Assembly: GCA_028386065.3 (NCBI GenBank)
Contig: JAKUCV010001989.1
Location: 76,235-140,234, forward strand
DNA from: Turnera subulata
Lineage: Eukaryota; Streptophyta; Magnoliopsida; Malpighiales; Passifloraceae
Length of the DNA: 64,000 nt
Reading direction: 5' to 3'
A program made the translations under genes and the position numbers. Positions 54,396 through 64,000 of the stretch are shown here, in pieces. Every line of letters starts with the position of its first letter. Positions within the stretch are counted from its first letter, which is position 1. A model generated the notes under the pieces. The model did no database searches and had not been told where the DNA came from. It saw only the letters and a program-made list of their open reading frames with translations.

Positions 54396-57300
54396 TTAAG
54401 TTACATGAACAGTTCGTGGTCGAGCCACATTCGTAGAGTCTGCATGCAACAAGGATAAACAGGAAATAGGAGCTGAGTCTAAATAGTAATAACCAAGACC
54501 ATATGAATATCCCAGGTGAGCTAACAAATCAGCCACCATGTTCGCCTCACGGTAGACATGAACAAGGACAACTTCCCAGTCCCTAGCAAGCCAGTGCTGG
54601 ATGGAAGAGAAGAAAGGAGCATAGCCTGTAGGAGCAACCTTCCTACCCAACACCACATCCACCACTAATTGAGAATCAGATTCCACTTCCAGTCGACGAC
54701 AACCAAGGGTCCAAGGTGTGGATAGTCCATCTAAGAGACCCCAGCATTCAGCCATAAGAGCATTGCCAATACCAATCCTGTGCACAAAACCCCCTATCCA
54801 TGTACCATTCATGTCCCGAATTACCCCTCCACACGCAATCATTGCAGACGTCGGCATAAAGGCACCATCGACATTCAACTTCCACCAGCTAGAGCTAGGG
54901 GCCTTACAACTAATGAAGTGCTCCACCCGATCAGCCTGAGTAGAGAGCAAGACAGTGGCCTGGGCCTTGAAAATATCTGAAAGCTCCTTCACCTGTTGCC
55001 TAAGAAACATACTACGATTAGGATAAATGCCATCAGTTTGTTCAAAGACCAAGGCATTCCTCCACTTTCATAACCACCACATCGTGGCCCCAAAGAAAGG
55101 AGCCCATACCAAGCCCTGAACCGACCCACGACAGCCCTCAAGGTTCCATTCCAGCCAATCCTGCAAGGAAAGAGCAAAGAAGACATGGGACCAACTAGGA
55201 GGAAGTAGTTCTTTCCAAACCAACGAAGCCCTAGGGCAATCCCTGAGCGTATGCAAAATCGATTCAACTTGAATATGGCATCTGGGACACTTATCATCAA
55301 GTGCAATATGTCTATGAACCCGATACCCATTTGTCATGATGCTCTCATTAGCTACCATCCATAAGAAGGTGAATATTCGATAAGGTACCTGAAGTCTCCA
55401 AATTCGCTTCCAAAACGAAGATTGTACATCCACATGGACAAGAACTCCATACGCACTTTGGGCAGTACAAACACCTGAGGGGTCATGCGACCAAGCCACT
55501 GTGTCTCGCCCACAAACCAGAGATGAAGGGATCATACTAGCTACCCTTAGCTGAGTATCAAGGGAAAGATAGGGAGTAAATAACTCCCAGTTCCATTGTC
55601 CATGAGAATTAACAAAGTGAGAAACTGGGAGCTCCAGCCAATGTGATGGTGGCTGAGTTGAAACAAGCATCACAAGTGGAGGCAGACCAAAAATCCACTC
55701 ATCCCGCCAGAATTTAACCAATGTACCGTCCCCTAAAACTCACATTATTCCTTTCAAAACAATTTCCCACACCGAAAGAATGCTCCTCCATATATGGGAC
55801 ATGCGTGGTTTTTTAACAACTGTGGGAATCAATCCATCTCCCATTTGGTACTTAGCTCTGAGGATACGGACCCCCCCATAAAGCCTGGGGCTTGGCTATG
55901 AGAGCCCAAGCTAGCTTCATTAGTAAGGCCTCGTTATGGAGATTTAATTGCCGTAACCCCAAACCCCCTGAAAATTTCCTCCGACAAACAGTATCCCACT
56001 TTACTAATTCCACTCTCCGTTTACTTTCCTTCGACCCCCAAAGGAAGGAACGAGTCTTGCGATCCAATGTCGTGCAAACTGAGGTAGGGACCCTCATAGT
56101 TTGCATGACATAAGTTGGGAGAGCTTGTAAAACTGATTGAGCGAGGGTCAAATGCCCCGCAAAAGAAAGAGTATTAGCCTTCCACCCTGCCAATTTACTA
56201 TCCAAGGCATCCTCCATGAATTTAAAATGTGAGCAAATAGTACGACCATGGATAAGATTAATACCAAGATATCTACCAAGGTCCATAGTTAGAGAGAAAC
56301 AAAGGGATTGACTGAGATGCTGCTGAACTGCTTCTGGAACCCCCTTGGAAAAAAAAGATCCTGGACTTGTCTGAGCTGACTTGTTGCCCAGACGCACCAC
56401 AAAACGAGTCCAAAACAGATTGTACCACCACTACCTGCTGCGCACTAGCTTCTGCGAATAACAGTAAATCATCCGCGAAGAAAACATGCGATAAATAAGG
56501 TCCAGTCTGAGAAAAAGGGAGAGGTTTCCATAACCCAGACTCTACTGACGTATCAATGAGATGAGCCAATCTTTCCATGCAAAGGACAAAGATGTATGGG
56601 GATAGTGGATCACCTTGCCTTATACCCCGAGAAGGCCTGAAAGAGTCAGAGACCGAACCATTCCACTGTACTTGCATTGAGGTTGAAGTAAGACAAAACA
56701 TAATCAGCTCAATCAAGTTATTAGGAAGACCGACTGCCTGTAAAGTCTCGCGGACAAAGGACCATCGAATTCGGTCATATGCCTTTTCAAGATCAATTTT
56801 CATAGCCATAAAACCTGCTTGAGTCCTCTGTAGTCCCATAGTATGGATCGCTTCCTGGACCATAACAATGTTATCAGTGATCTGGCGCCCAGGTACAAAG
56901 CTTGCCTGATTAGGGCCGACAATGGACTCCATAAGAGGTCGCAATCTATTCGCAATAATCTTTGTAATGATCTTCTACGTGACATTACAAAGACTAATTG
57001 GTCTAAATTGCTTAATGGTTTCCGGATATTGCACTTTGGGGATTAGGACTAACAAAGTCTTATTAAGCACGTCATCAAACTCTTTACCCAAAAACACACC
57101 CTGCACAAAACGGCACACAGATGGACCTACAACAGACCAGTGCTGTTGATAAAAACCTGGCTGAAACCCATCCAATCCAGGGGCTTTCCAGGCAGCCATC
57201 ATAAACAAAGCAGCTCGAATTTCCGAATCTGTGACAAGAGAAGACAACTCGGATAAAGAATGCTCATCCAGAAGTGGAAACCGACTAGGAATGGGGGGTC

Positions 57301-58525
57301 CCATCGTCGATGCGCCATCCTCCGTATAAATGGACTTAAAGAACTCCACGACAATCCCCTTTAGTCTGTCTTGATCAGAAATCCAATCTCCATTCTCCTC
57401 CTTCAAAGTCACGATTTTGTTCCTACGTCTACGAATGATGGTAGTAGTATGAAAGTATTTAGTGTTTCGATCCCCAGAAGCAACCCAATCTGTACGCGAC
57501 TTCTGGAACCACAAGAGTTCCTCTTGTGCAAGTACCAGGTCATACTCTCTCCTCAAATGCCAATGTAACCTTTGCAGACGTCTACACTCTCCCCTATCTC
57601 TGGCCTTCTCAACTCCCGCTAAACGAGCAAGAAGCCTACGCTTGCGTTTCAAGATGCTGCCAAACACATTTCGGTTCTAGTCCTGGAGGACATGTGTTAA
57701 GGCATCCGTGGCCCCCTGCAAAGAGAGGTCGTTATGCCAATTATCATTGACTACCATCTGGAAATCCCGAAGAAGTAACCAGGCACTCTGAAATCCGAAA
57801 AGAGTGGGTGGCACATGATCCCTTACTGTCTTGAATAAGTTAATCAATACTGGAGAATGATCTGATTTGGTACGGGGACGGTGCACTACAAACGCATCCT
57901 CAAACATTAACTGCCAGTCGGAATTTGCCACCGCACGATCCAACCTTTACCTTACCCCTCTGCGCTCCCACGTAAAACATGAGCCCTCAAACCCTAGATC
58001 AATAAGGCCACACTCATTCAGACAATCCGAAAAAGCCCGGCATGCAGATTGAGACACCGGAGCACCTCCAGCCTTCTCTGAGTCATCAATGAGGGAATTG
58101 AAGTCTCCTGCAGCCAACCAAGGATCCTACATCGTACTAGCTATAGTCCGCAACCCCTGCCATAAAGCCCCTCTCGACGCAGCCGCAGGGCTGCCATAGA
58201 CTGTTGTAAAAGACCATGCATTCTGCCTACCCATTTTCACAGCAACATGCACAAATTGCCGATGAACTTGCATTGACTGAACAAAATCTTGACAACCATT
58301 CCATAGAACCCAAATACCACCAGAGAATCCTACTCCCTCACTACAGATATGCCAATCAAAATGAAGCTTGCGAATGGACTTGGCTGCTTCATCCCCACTG
58401 ATCCATGTCTCAAGAAGCACCAAAATGTGGGGTCTGTACTGCAAAATCATATCCATAGCAGCACGCTGAAACTCATCGCTCCTGGCACTTTGACAATTCC
58501 ATGTAATAACAGAAACTTGATTCAT
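54396..58525 (-). pseudogene. LINE ORF2: endonuclease, reverse transcriptase, RNase H
   Basis: Starts at ATG 58525 (M-N-Q-V-S-V-I-T-W-N-C-Q-S-A). Endonuclease motifs continue as A-A-G-D-F-N-S after a TAG (58129) and as K-S-D-H-S-P-V-L-I near 57860. RT motifs: A-W-K-A-P-G-L-D-G, P-I-S-L-C-N-V, N-Q-A-S-F-V-P-G-R, K-I-D-L-E-K-A-Y-D, and the catalytic F-F-A-D-D-L. A zf-RVT region follows (C-P-R-C-H...L-R-D-C-P). The C-terminal RNase H keeps all acidic residues (N-V-D-G-A, M-A-E-C, E-S-D-S, A-D-L-L-A). Stops occur at about 58129, 57949, 57679, 56977 and near 55850 and 55066, with a frameshift around 56300-56400. Repairable in principle but inactive as it stands. Confidence 0.85.
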
Positions 58526-58565
58526 AAATACAAGTAAAGGATAGGTAACTTACGACAGAGAACAA

Positions 58566-59583
58566 CTAGGCAAGGACAGTCGGGGAAACAACCCCAGCCA
58601 CCCTTGCAACCATCTCACTCTCCAAGCCTTGCATGGAATCCATCGACTCATCATTCTGTTCGGCCGCAACCATCGAAGATTGTGCTCCTTGTTGGGGTTG
58701 CGACCCTGTAAAAACAAAGTTCTCCAAACCACCCAGATTATCTTTAGCCCTACGACCCGTTGCTGACGAGTCGAAAGCCACTTGGAGAGGACCAGCCAAA
58801 TGTGAGTGACCAGCAGAGACCACCCCCCCTGTTAGCACACTAGACGCATTCACCTGCTGCATTGGAGTACCAGATGGAAATGACAGAGTGTCAGCAGCCT
58901 TCGCACCAGACGACGCCAACTCCATTGCACGGCGGAGCAAAGTTGGCCAAAGAGTATCAGAGGAAGCGGAGGAGGTACCCTTAGTTCCCTCAGACACAAC
59001 TGCGACCTGGCCAGAGCTTGTAGGAGCAGACTTCTTCACATATTGTTTCATTGGAGCCGGCCCCTTCTTTTTAGTAGCAGGAACCTCCTCCATTCGAGCA
59101 CGTTTTAGGATCCCCGTCTCACTATCAGGTCCCGACACCAGGCTATCCTTTGGTAAGACTGTAGACGTAACAGGCAGATCATCACACTCTTCTTCAATGG
59201 AGGCGAGCACATCATACCGGGAGCCACCACTGGTTCCACCCCCTACTTTGCGGTTTACTGCGGGAGCACGCCCCATCCGCAGAGGACGACGACTACGTTG
59301 GGGAGCCTGCATCCATGGCCCAAACTTCTGGCCAGACGACTGCACAGTAGGAGCTTCCTCCGTCTCCATCACTTCATGTTGCACCGGTGTACGGTGAATT
59401 GCCGTCTGATCATTCTCACTGGGCGTCGCTGTAGCCTGACCTGTTATGTCCTTTTGTCGCTTAGGACAAGTCAAAACATCGTGAGTAGCACGCCCACAAT
59501 GGAAGGATAATGGGGCAGGCCCTCATACACAACATCATACCAATCACTATCCACAGCCACTTTAGAACACAGGCACCGCCGTC
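58566..59583 (-). pseudogene. LINE ORF1 C-terminal part
   Basis: The region opens with V-V-Y-E-G-L-P, then after a frameshift near 59505 reads F-H-C-G-R-A-T-H-D-V-L-T-C-P-K-R. This is the CCHC knuckle of plant LINE ORF1 (zf-CCHC_4), with the first cysteine apparently lost. About 300 residues of hydrophilic tail follow (G-G-G-T-S-G-G-S-R-Y-D-V-L near residue 80 of the open frame 59474-58566). ORF1 is the RNA-binding protein of the LINE. The DUF4283 part is missing through 5' truncation. Confidence 0.7.
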
Positions 59584-62500
59584 AAAAAACAATTTATTTT
59601 ATTTCTTTGTTTTCGTGGGCTCCTCTTCACTGGCACCGCCGTCTGCAGCGGGTGCTGAGAAGACCTCACTTCTCTTCTCTTGTTCAAGCTCTCCACTCCA
59701 AGCATAGCTGGTCTTCCGTTCACCAAAACCTAAAAACCCCTCTTCTTCTTCTTCTTCTTCTCTGGTTCTTCTCTGGTTCGAGTTCTCTGTACTTTGTATT
59801 TTTTCTTTTGAAAAAAAAAAAAAAACAGATGGAATCGAGATAGGTGAGAAGACCTCTCTCTGATTATGGCCGCCTTCTCTTCTTCTTCTTCTTCTCTCCT
59901 TCTCTGGTTCGAGCTCTTCTCTTCTTCTTTGTCTGTTTGGTAGATAGGATCTGTTAGCATATCGTTTGGAGTCTTCTATGCTAAACCTGCTCCATTTAGT
60001 AGATTCTTCTATAATCCACAAAATTTTGTTTGCCTTCTTGCTATTCACATTTTCTCTTCTTCTTTGTCTGTTTGCGTTCTTACTATTCACATTTTCTTTG
60101 AATCCGCAGAATATTCTAATGTGGAACCCTTAAATCGTGAAGTTGGGCTTTGCCTTTTGTTGAGGCAGTTTAGCAGCGGAATTGGCACGAAGAAATTTGA
60201 TTTGACAGACTTAATGTAAGAGAGATATCTGTTGCTTGTTGCTTTCTGGTATTGGATGGTGGTTTTCTCTTTTGAGATTGAGAGAATCAATCATATGCTT
60301 ACTTCTAATTGCTTGGTGTTTGACAAAGATTTTCTGGTCATGTGAAATGAAATTACATTTTCTAATCACTTGAAATATAGGATGAATGATTGGTTTTCTG
60401 CTATGTTTCTGCTTCCATGTATATTCAACTTTAAATAAAAGGTTGCATTAATTCCTTTCACATGGACGCAGGGTTGAGCATGCAATTTATAGGATAAAAA
60501 TTACCTCCAAATTCTTCTTTGACAGATAACTGAGAAAACTAAAGTATTAAGAGATAAGGAGACAAACTACTTAAGAACTCAACCTTGATGGAGTGAACCC
60601 TAAGGTGTGCAACTCCACCCATACGAAATAGTTCAAACTTATCTTTCGTCGACTAGAGAACAACCTTTATCGTACGTCCATATATACTACTACAATATGT
60701 ATCTTACCAAGACGTCTTTAAATATGACATAGTAAATCACTCTAGGCCAATAGTTGATGTTGTAGGACTGAAATATAAAAGACGAGTAACTGCAATGCAT
60801 CAGCTACAGCCTCTATATACATCATTGATCATAACTTGCATTATAAGGACTAAGTAAAGTTATTCTGATTGCTTGTAATCTATATTATTTATTTCATTTC
60901 GCAAGTTAAATATCAACAGCTTTGGCATTCAGTCAAGATCATCTGCTATTTTGTTTTAGTCCAAGTTGCCCCTCTTATGTGTAATTTTTTCAAAGATTGT
61001 GGTTGGAACTATAGATCCAGCCTTCTACTTCATTCTCTTATATTGAGACAGATTAAAAATATGGTTTTCTATTACGAATTTCATCACTTAAAGACAGTAA
61101 CTGACCTCCTGTTCTCAAATATATGTATTTCTTAAGCTTCTCTAGTAAAATGATACTAATTTACTATCATATCCAGTGTAATCGCATAGCCCTCACAGAC
61201 AGCGAGCTGCCATCATATGTGCCAAAGATAATCCCACACCAAGAAAGTATCCTCGTGATCCAGGTACTCCAGCGAAATTCCACTGTAGTAAAACCTATCT
61301 ACGTAGTCATTGTGTCTATTCCTTGTGTGAAGATATGTTTAGCCATGACTTATTGTTTTCTGAAATAAGATTGTTGTTTAGCCATGACTTATTGTTTTCT
61401 GAATTAAGTTAGGAAAAACGACTTTTACCTAACTTCTCCACTTGTAACTAGTTGCTGAAGCTCCTCATGTTTAATTACTAGTTACTTACTGTATAGTATC
61501 CTCTTGTTAGTCTGATAACTCACATTTTAATGATGGTAAACCTTGAGAGCAGGAATGTGAATAAAAGAATATAAGGAATTTAAATGAAGTTGATGCTCTT
61601 TTCATTTTTTTTTTGGGAGAATTGGTCTTCTTAATTGTTGGTCTGGAAACTGGAAATCATTAGTGTCTGCTCACCATCATTAAATAATAAAAAGCATCTT
61701 TTAGGGATATCCATCTTCCCTTTCTGGAAAATAAATGCTAAATTTCAACTAACATAACTTCAGTTTATCCAAAAATGATGTTGTACTACTACCAAAGTAC
61801 ATGTTGGAGTCTAGGATTAACAATTTGGGTTGAAGTTTTGCAGGCTTATTATATGAAGTATCACTCAAAGTTTCGTTATACTTTATGAGGGAAAATATTA
61901 GGTTTCAGACTGAAACTTTTAGTTCCCAGCTGGTCTTTTATAGCAACGGTAGCTAAAACTAATGTTGACAGAAAGTCCATATATTATGTTGTAATTTTTC
62001 CCTTTATAGGCGCATTTCTGCAGCAAGAAACTAAATCACTCTATATGCATATATCCTCCACACGTTAGCATCAACATGGCCATGCCATGCATGATAGTTT
62101 TTAACTGTGATGAGTTTGCTGGGATCTTGGGCACTTCTAATTCCAAGGAAAATAATTTCCATGATTGCTCTAGGTATGACCAAAGAGTGTTTGATACTGA
62201 GTTGTGGAATTTGTGATCATAATCTGATTGCGAAATTGGCATTGTTTTGTGGTTGTTCTAGTGTCTGTTTCAATTTTATTTTTTTTTACTGAATTTGCTG
62301 TAGTGGCAGTTTGTAAGTAAGGTGGTGTTTTAAATTTTGGATGTGAAATTCTTTTCAGATTAGATTTTGGATGTGGAATTTCTGTTGTTGCTTTGTGTGA
62401 TAGGTAGGCGCGGTAGGTAGGTAGCTTGCTGTAATGCATCTGTGTGTAAGTATCATGAGCTGATGATGATATGTTCTCTTTGCTGATAAGAGTGGGATGA

Positions 62501-63040
62501 GCCTTTAGTCTCTTTAGACTTCTATAGCTATAGTATGTAGTTGGTTCTATAAGAGCTGGATGAATCTTTCGGGGCTTAATAGATTTTCACTGTGATCTTG
62601 ATCTCTCGTATATGATAGATGGTACTGGTGCAATATCGATCTGTTCTGTTGTTGCTTTCTGTTGTTGTGACTACTTTTGGTTCAAGGTTAATTTGTTTTA
62701 GAGTGTTCCTATATATTGAGTCTTTTACAGATTAGAAATGTCACACTTGGGTTAATTAGAGTGGTTTTGCACATATAGGAAAGATATGCAATAAACAGTA
62801 CAATTCTCAACTTGCCCACAAGAGCAAAGACAAAATTGGAGTCTTTTTAAGCTCAGAACTAAGCAGCACATCTGTAGCTTGCTCCTTTATTTTTAAGTGC
62901 TGAGTATCAGTTTTGCTTGTTTTCTCGAATTTGCTAGAGGGTTTGGTGAGTATGTTAAGAGTAGTGATTGCTGCAACTGCAACTTTCCGAAAATTGGTGA
63001 GTATGTTAAGAATAGTGATTGATTTTGTTGTTACCATCTT
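59584..63040. other. Interior of the CACTA-like element, no clear gene
   Basis: 59700-60000 is pyrimidine-rich on plus with two (TTC)n blocks (59740-59760, 59878-59898) and looks like a 5' leader. The open frames there on minus (up to 163 codons, E/R/K-rich) are its shadow. 60300-63000 is AT-rich with only short frames and intron-like texture. A 12-bp direct repeat ggcaccgccgtc at 59572 and 59632 brackets an A/T-rich 48-base piece at the LINE boundary. No transposase domain is visible. Confidence 0.5.
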
Positions 63041-63048
63041 TTTTGCAG

Positions 63049-63126
63049 CCAAATGATGCAGCAAGTGGTCATTTTGAAGTCCCTGAAAGGAGATCATTAG
63101 ATGATAGTAATTCTGATAATGCTTAG
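63049..63126 (+). CDS. Possible terminal exon inside the CACTA-like element
   Basis: A strong acceptor (ttttttgcag, ending 63048) is followed by an open stretch P-N-D-A-A-S-G-H-F-E-V-P-E-R-R-S-L and so on to TAG at 63124-63126. The acidic, serine-rich end would fit the tail of a TNPA-like element protein, but no upstream exon is identified. A partial duplicate of its end (ttagatgatag...gataatgcttagaagaattta) follows at 63155-63195. Confidence 0.3.
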   Translation, partial: PNDAASGHFEVPERRSLDDSNSDNA

Positions 63127-63419
63127 AAGAATTTACTTTTTGATGACATGAATATTAGATGATAGTTATTGTGATAATGCTTAGAAGAATTTATGTATGT
63201 AGTACTTTTATTATTTCATTTATTTGGCCAATTGGCATGGTTTGAGGAACCTCCTCTAGATTTTGATACTAGATTTTGTAAGTATTAGTTTTGCTTCTGT
63301 AATGTGGCATGTTACTGCTAACTTTTAAGAATTGGAATAGAAGGATTTTGTGTTATTATTATTAGTTATTAATGAGTTACAATCCGTTCTTAAAAAAGAT
63401 TTTTAATTTATTATTTGTC

Positions 63420-63832
63420 TTCAGTTTCATCAAATATTGGGGGTTTGAGCTTTCTACAAAATTTAAATGTTTCATCAAATATTGGGGGTTTGAGCTTTCT
63501 ACAAAATTTAAATATTGATACAAATAGTGGAGGTTTCAACCCCAGAAAATTAAATTTTTAATGCAAATAGTGGGGGTTTCCAACCCTCACAAACAGGGAG
63601 TGGGAGCCAATTGCAAATAGCGGCGGTTGAAACCCCCGCAATTTAACCCCTACAAATCGAATAATGCAAATAGCGGGGGTTGTCACGGCGCTTGGCAAAA
63701 AACCCCCGCAAACAATTAGCGACGGATATAACTGTGGGGGTATTGGCAACCCCGCGACGGCAAATGGCGGGAGTTGAAACCCCCGCAATCTGCACTAAAA
63801 AACCCCACAATACGCGTGCCTTTTTTGTAATG
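63420..63832. repeat. Right subterminal repeat array of the CACTA-like element
   Basis: A 44-bp direct repeat (ttcatcaaatattgggggtt...) at 63426 and 63470 is followed by many forms of aaatagcgggggttg and gaaacccccgcaa in both orientations. The left array (54205-54345) has the same words. Confidence 0.75.
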
Positions 63833-64000
63833 AGGAAGATGTGGCAAATGTTCCATGTTTGGAAAATAAGGTGGAAGACAAAATTTATAAGAGTGAGGTC
63901 GTGTCGACCAATAATGACAAACACCAATATTCGTCTTTTCTGATTGCAAGAAGGCCTCCTACATGCGAATACAAACTGGAATTAGAAGGTAAAGACCGAA
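63833..64000 (+). mobile_element. Internal region 2 of the LTR element, resumed
   Basis: Matches 48427-48590 of internal region 1, for example atgtgg(c/t)aaa(t/a)gtt(c/t)catgttt and ttctacatgcgaatacaa / cctacatgcgaatacaaact. This shows that 54189-63832 is an insertion. It runs out of the window. Confidence 0.75.

Larger units (their letters stand above)
54348..59583 (-). mobile_element. LINE (L1-type), nearly full length but inactivated
   Basis: On the minus strand it runs from the ORF1 zinc-knuckle region (59583) through ORF2 (endonuclease, RT, zinc finger, RNase H) to an A-run (T-run on plus, 54348-54356). It lies within the left subterminal zone of the CACTA-like element. The 5' end is truncated inside ORF1. 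I could not find a clear target duplication. Confidence 0.85.
54189..63832. mobile_element. CACTA-like transposon carrying a LINE
   Basis: The left end is CACTAGAAAAAAAATATG; the right end complement is CATTACAAAAAAGGCACG, both followed within 30 bases by ttgtgggg. Subterminal arrays of gcgggggttgaaacccccgc-type words lie at 54205-54345 and 63430-63815, in both orientations. The flanks join two parts of the LTR element's internal region 2. Left flank gaag and right flank aggaag do not give a clean 3-bp duplication. The right terminus has CATTA in place of CACTA. Size is 9.6 kb, 4.4 kb without the LINE. Confidence 0.7.

Noticed and set aside
58888..59397. 169-codon plus-strand ORF
   Set aside because: Antisense to LINE ORF1.
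59599..60090. 163-codon minus-strand ORF rich in E, R and K
   Set aside because: Shadow of a CT-rich leader with (TTC)n blocks.

Overview
This is nuclear DNA of a flowering plant. It is AT-rich and intron-bearing, and it is made mostly of nested plant-type transposable elements: Ty1/copia, Ty3/gypsy Tat- and Athila-like, L1-type LINEs with a C-terminal RNase H, CACTA, PIF/Harbinger, hAT, MULE and tRNA-like SINEs. I saw no bacterial operon, rRNA, functional tRNA gene or CRISPR. The species cannot be named. A RIP + DUF6598 gene of the barley JIP60 type points towards monocots, while a TIR-class NBS fragment points away from grasses.

Region by region. 1-1259: 5' end of a minus-strand copia element (LTR, PBS, gag start). 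2537-10325: gypsy Tat-like LTR material with a GGGCATAGCTGCCC minisatellite, broken by a CACTA element (5055-8897). A 1.93-kb block spanning the minisatellite and the left part of the CACTA is tandemly duplicated. 10330-16219: a decayed minus-strand copia element with a LINE endonuclease fragment inside. 18125-20043: the only convincing host gene, a two-exon minus-strand gene for a ribosome-inactivating protein joined to a DUF6598-type domain, with a TATA box and a polyadenylation signal. 21201-23980: a truncated PIF/Harbinger element with an intact two-exon Myb/SANT gene, a viroplasmin-like third ORF and the last 39 codons of its transposase.

23981-31727: an Athila-like element with gag, protease and an integrase tail but no RT/RNase H; its left end is chimeric. 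31733-34130: a LINE fragment cut by the Athila 3' LTR. 34195-36470: a SINE holding an hAT element, a partial duplication, and a pair of palindromic MITEs. 36904-37985: a MULE with a perfect 9-bp target duplication. 38554-44810: an hAT element with a perfect 8-bp target duplication, itself holding a gypsy solo LTR and a MULE. 44990-45300: an NBS-LRR relic.

45741-64000: an LTR-internal-LTR-internal array of an unfamiliar LTR-retrotransposon family. Both internal regions carry a related ORF that I do not recognise. The shared LTR is split by a gypsy solo LTR (50191-52332). The second internal region is split by a 9.6-kb CACTA-like element (54189-63832), which carries a nearly complete but inactivated LINE (54348-59583).

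Apart from the RIP/DUF6598 gene and the Harbinger Myb gene, nearly every coding sequence is broken. The nesting gives a relative history: the hAT, CACTA and Tat hosts are older than the solo LTRs, MULEs and LINE inside them. The 1.93-kb tandem duplication is recent, because its copies differ by about 1 percent, almost only by transitions.
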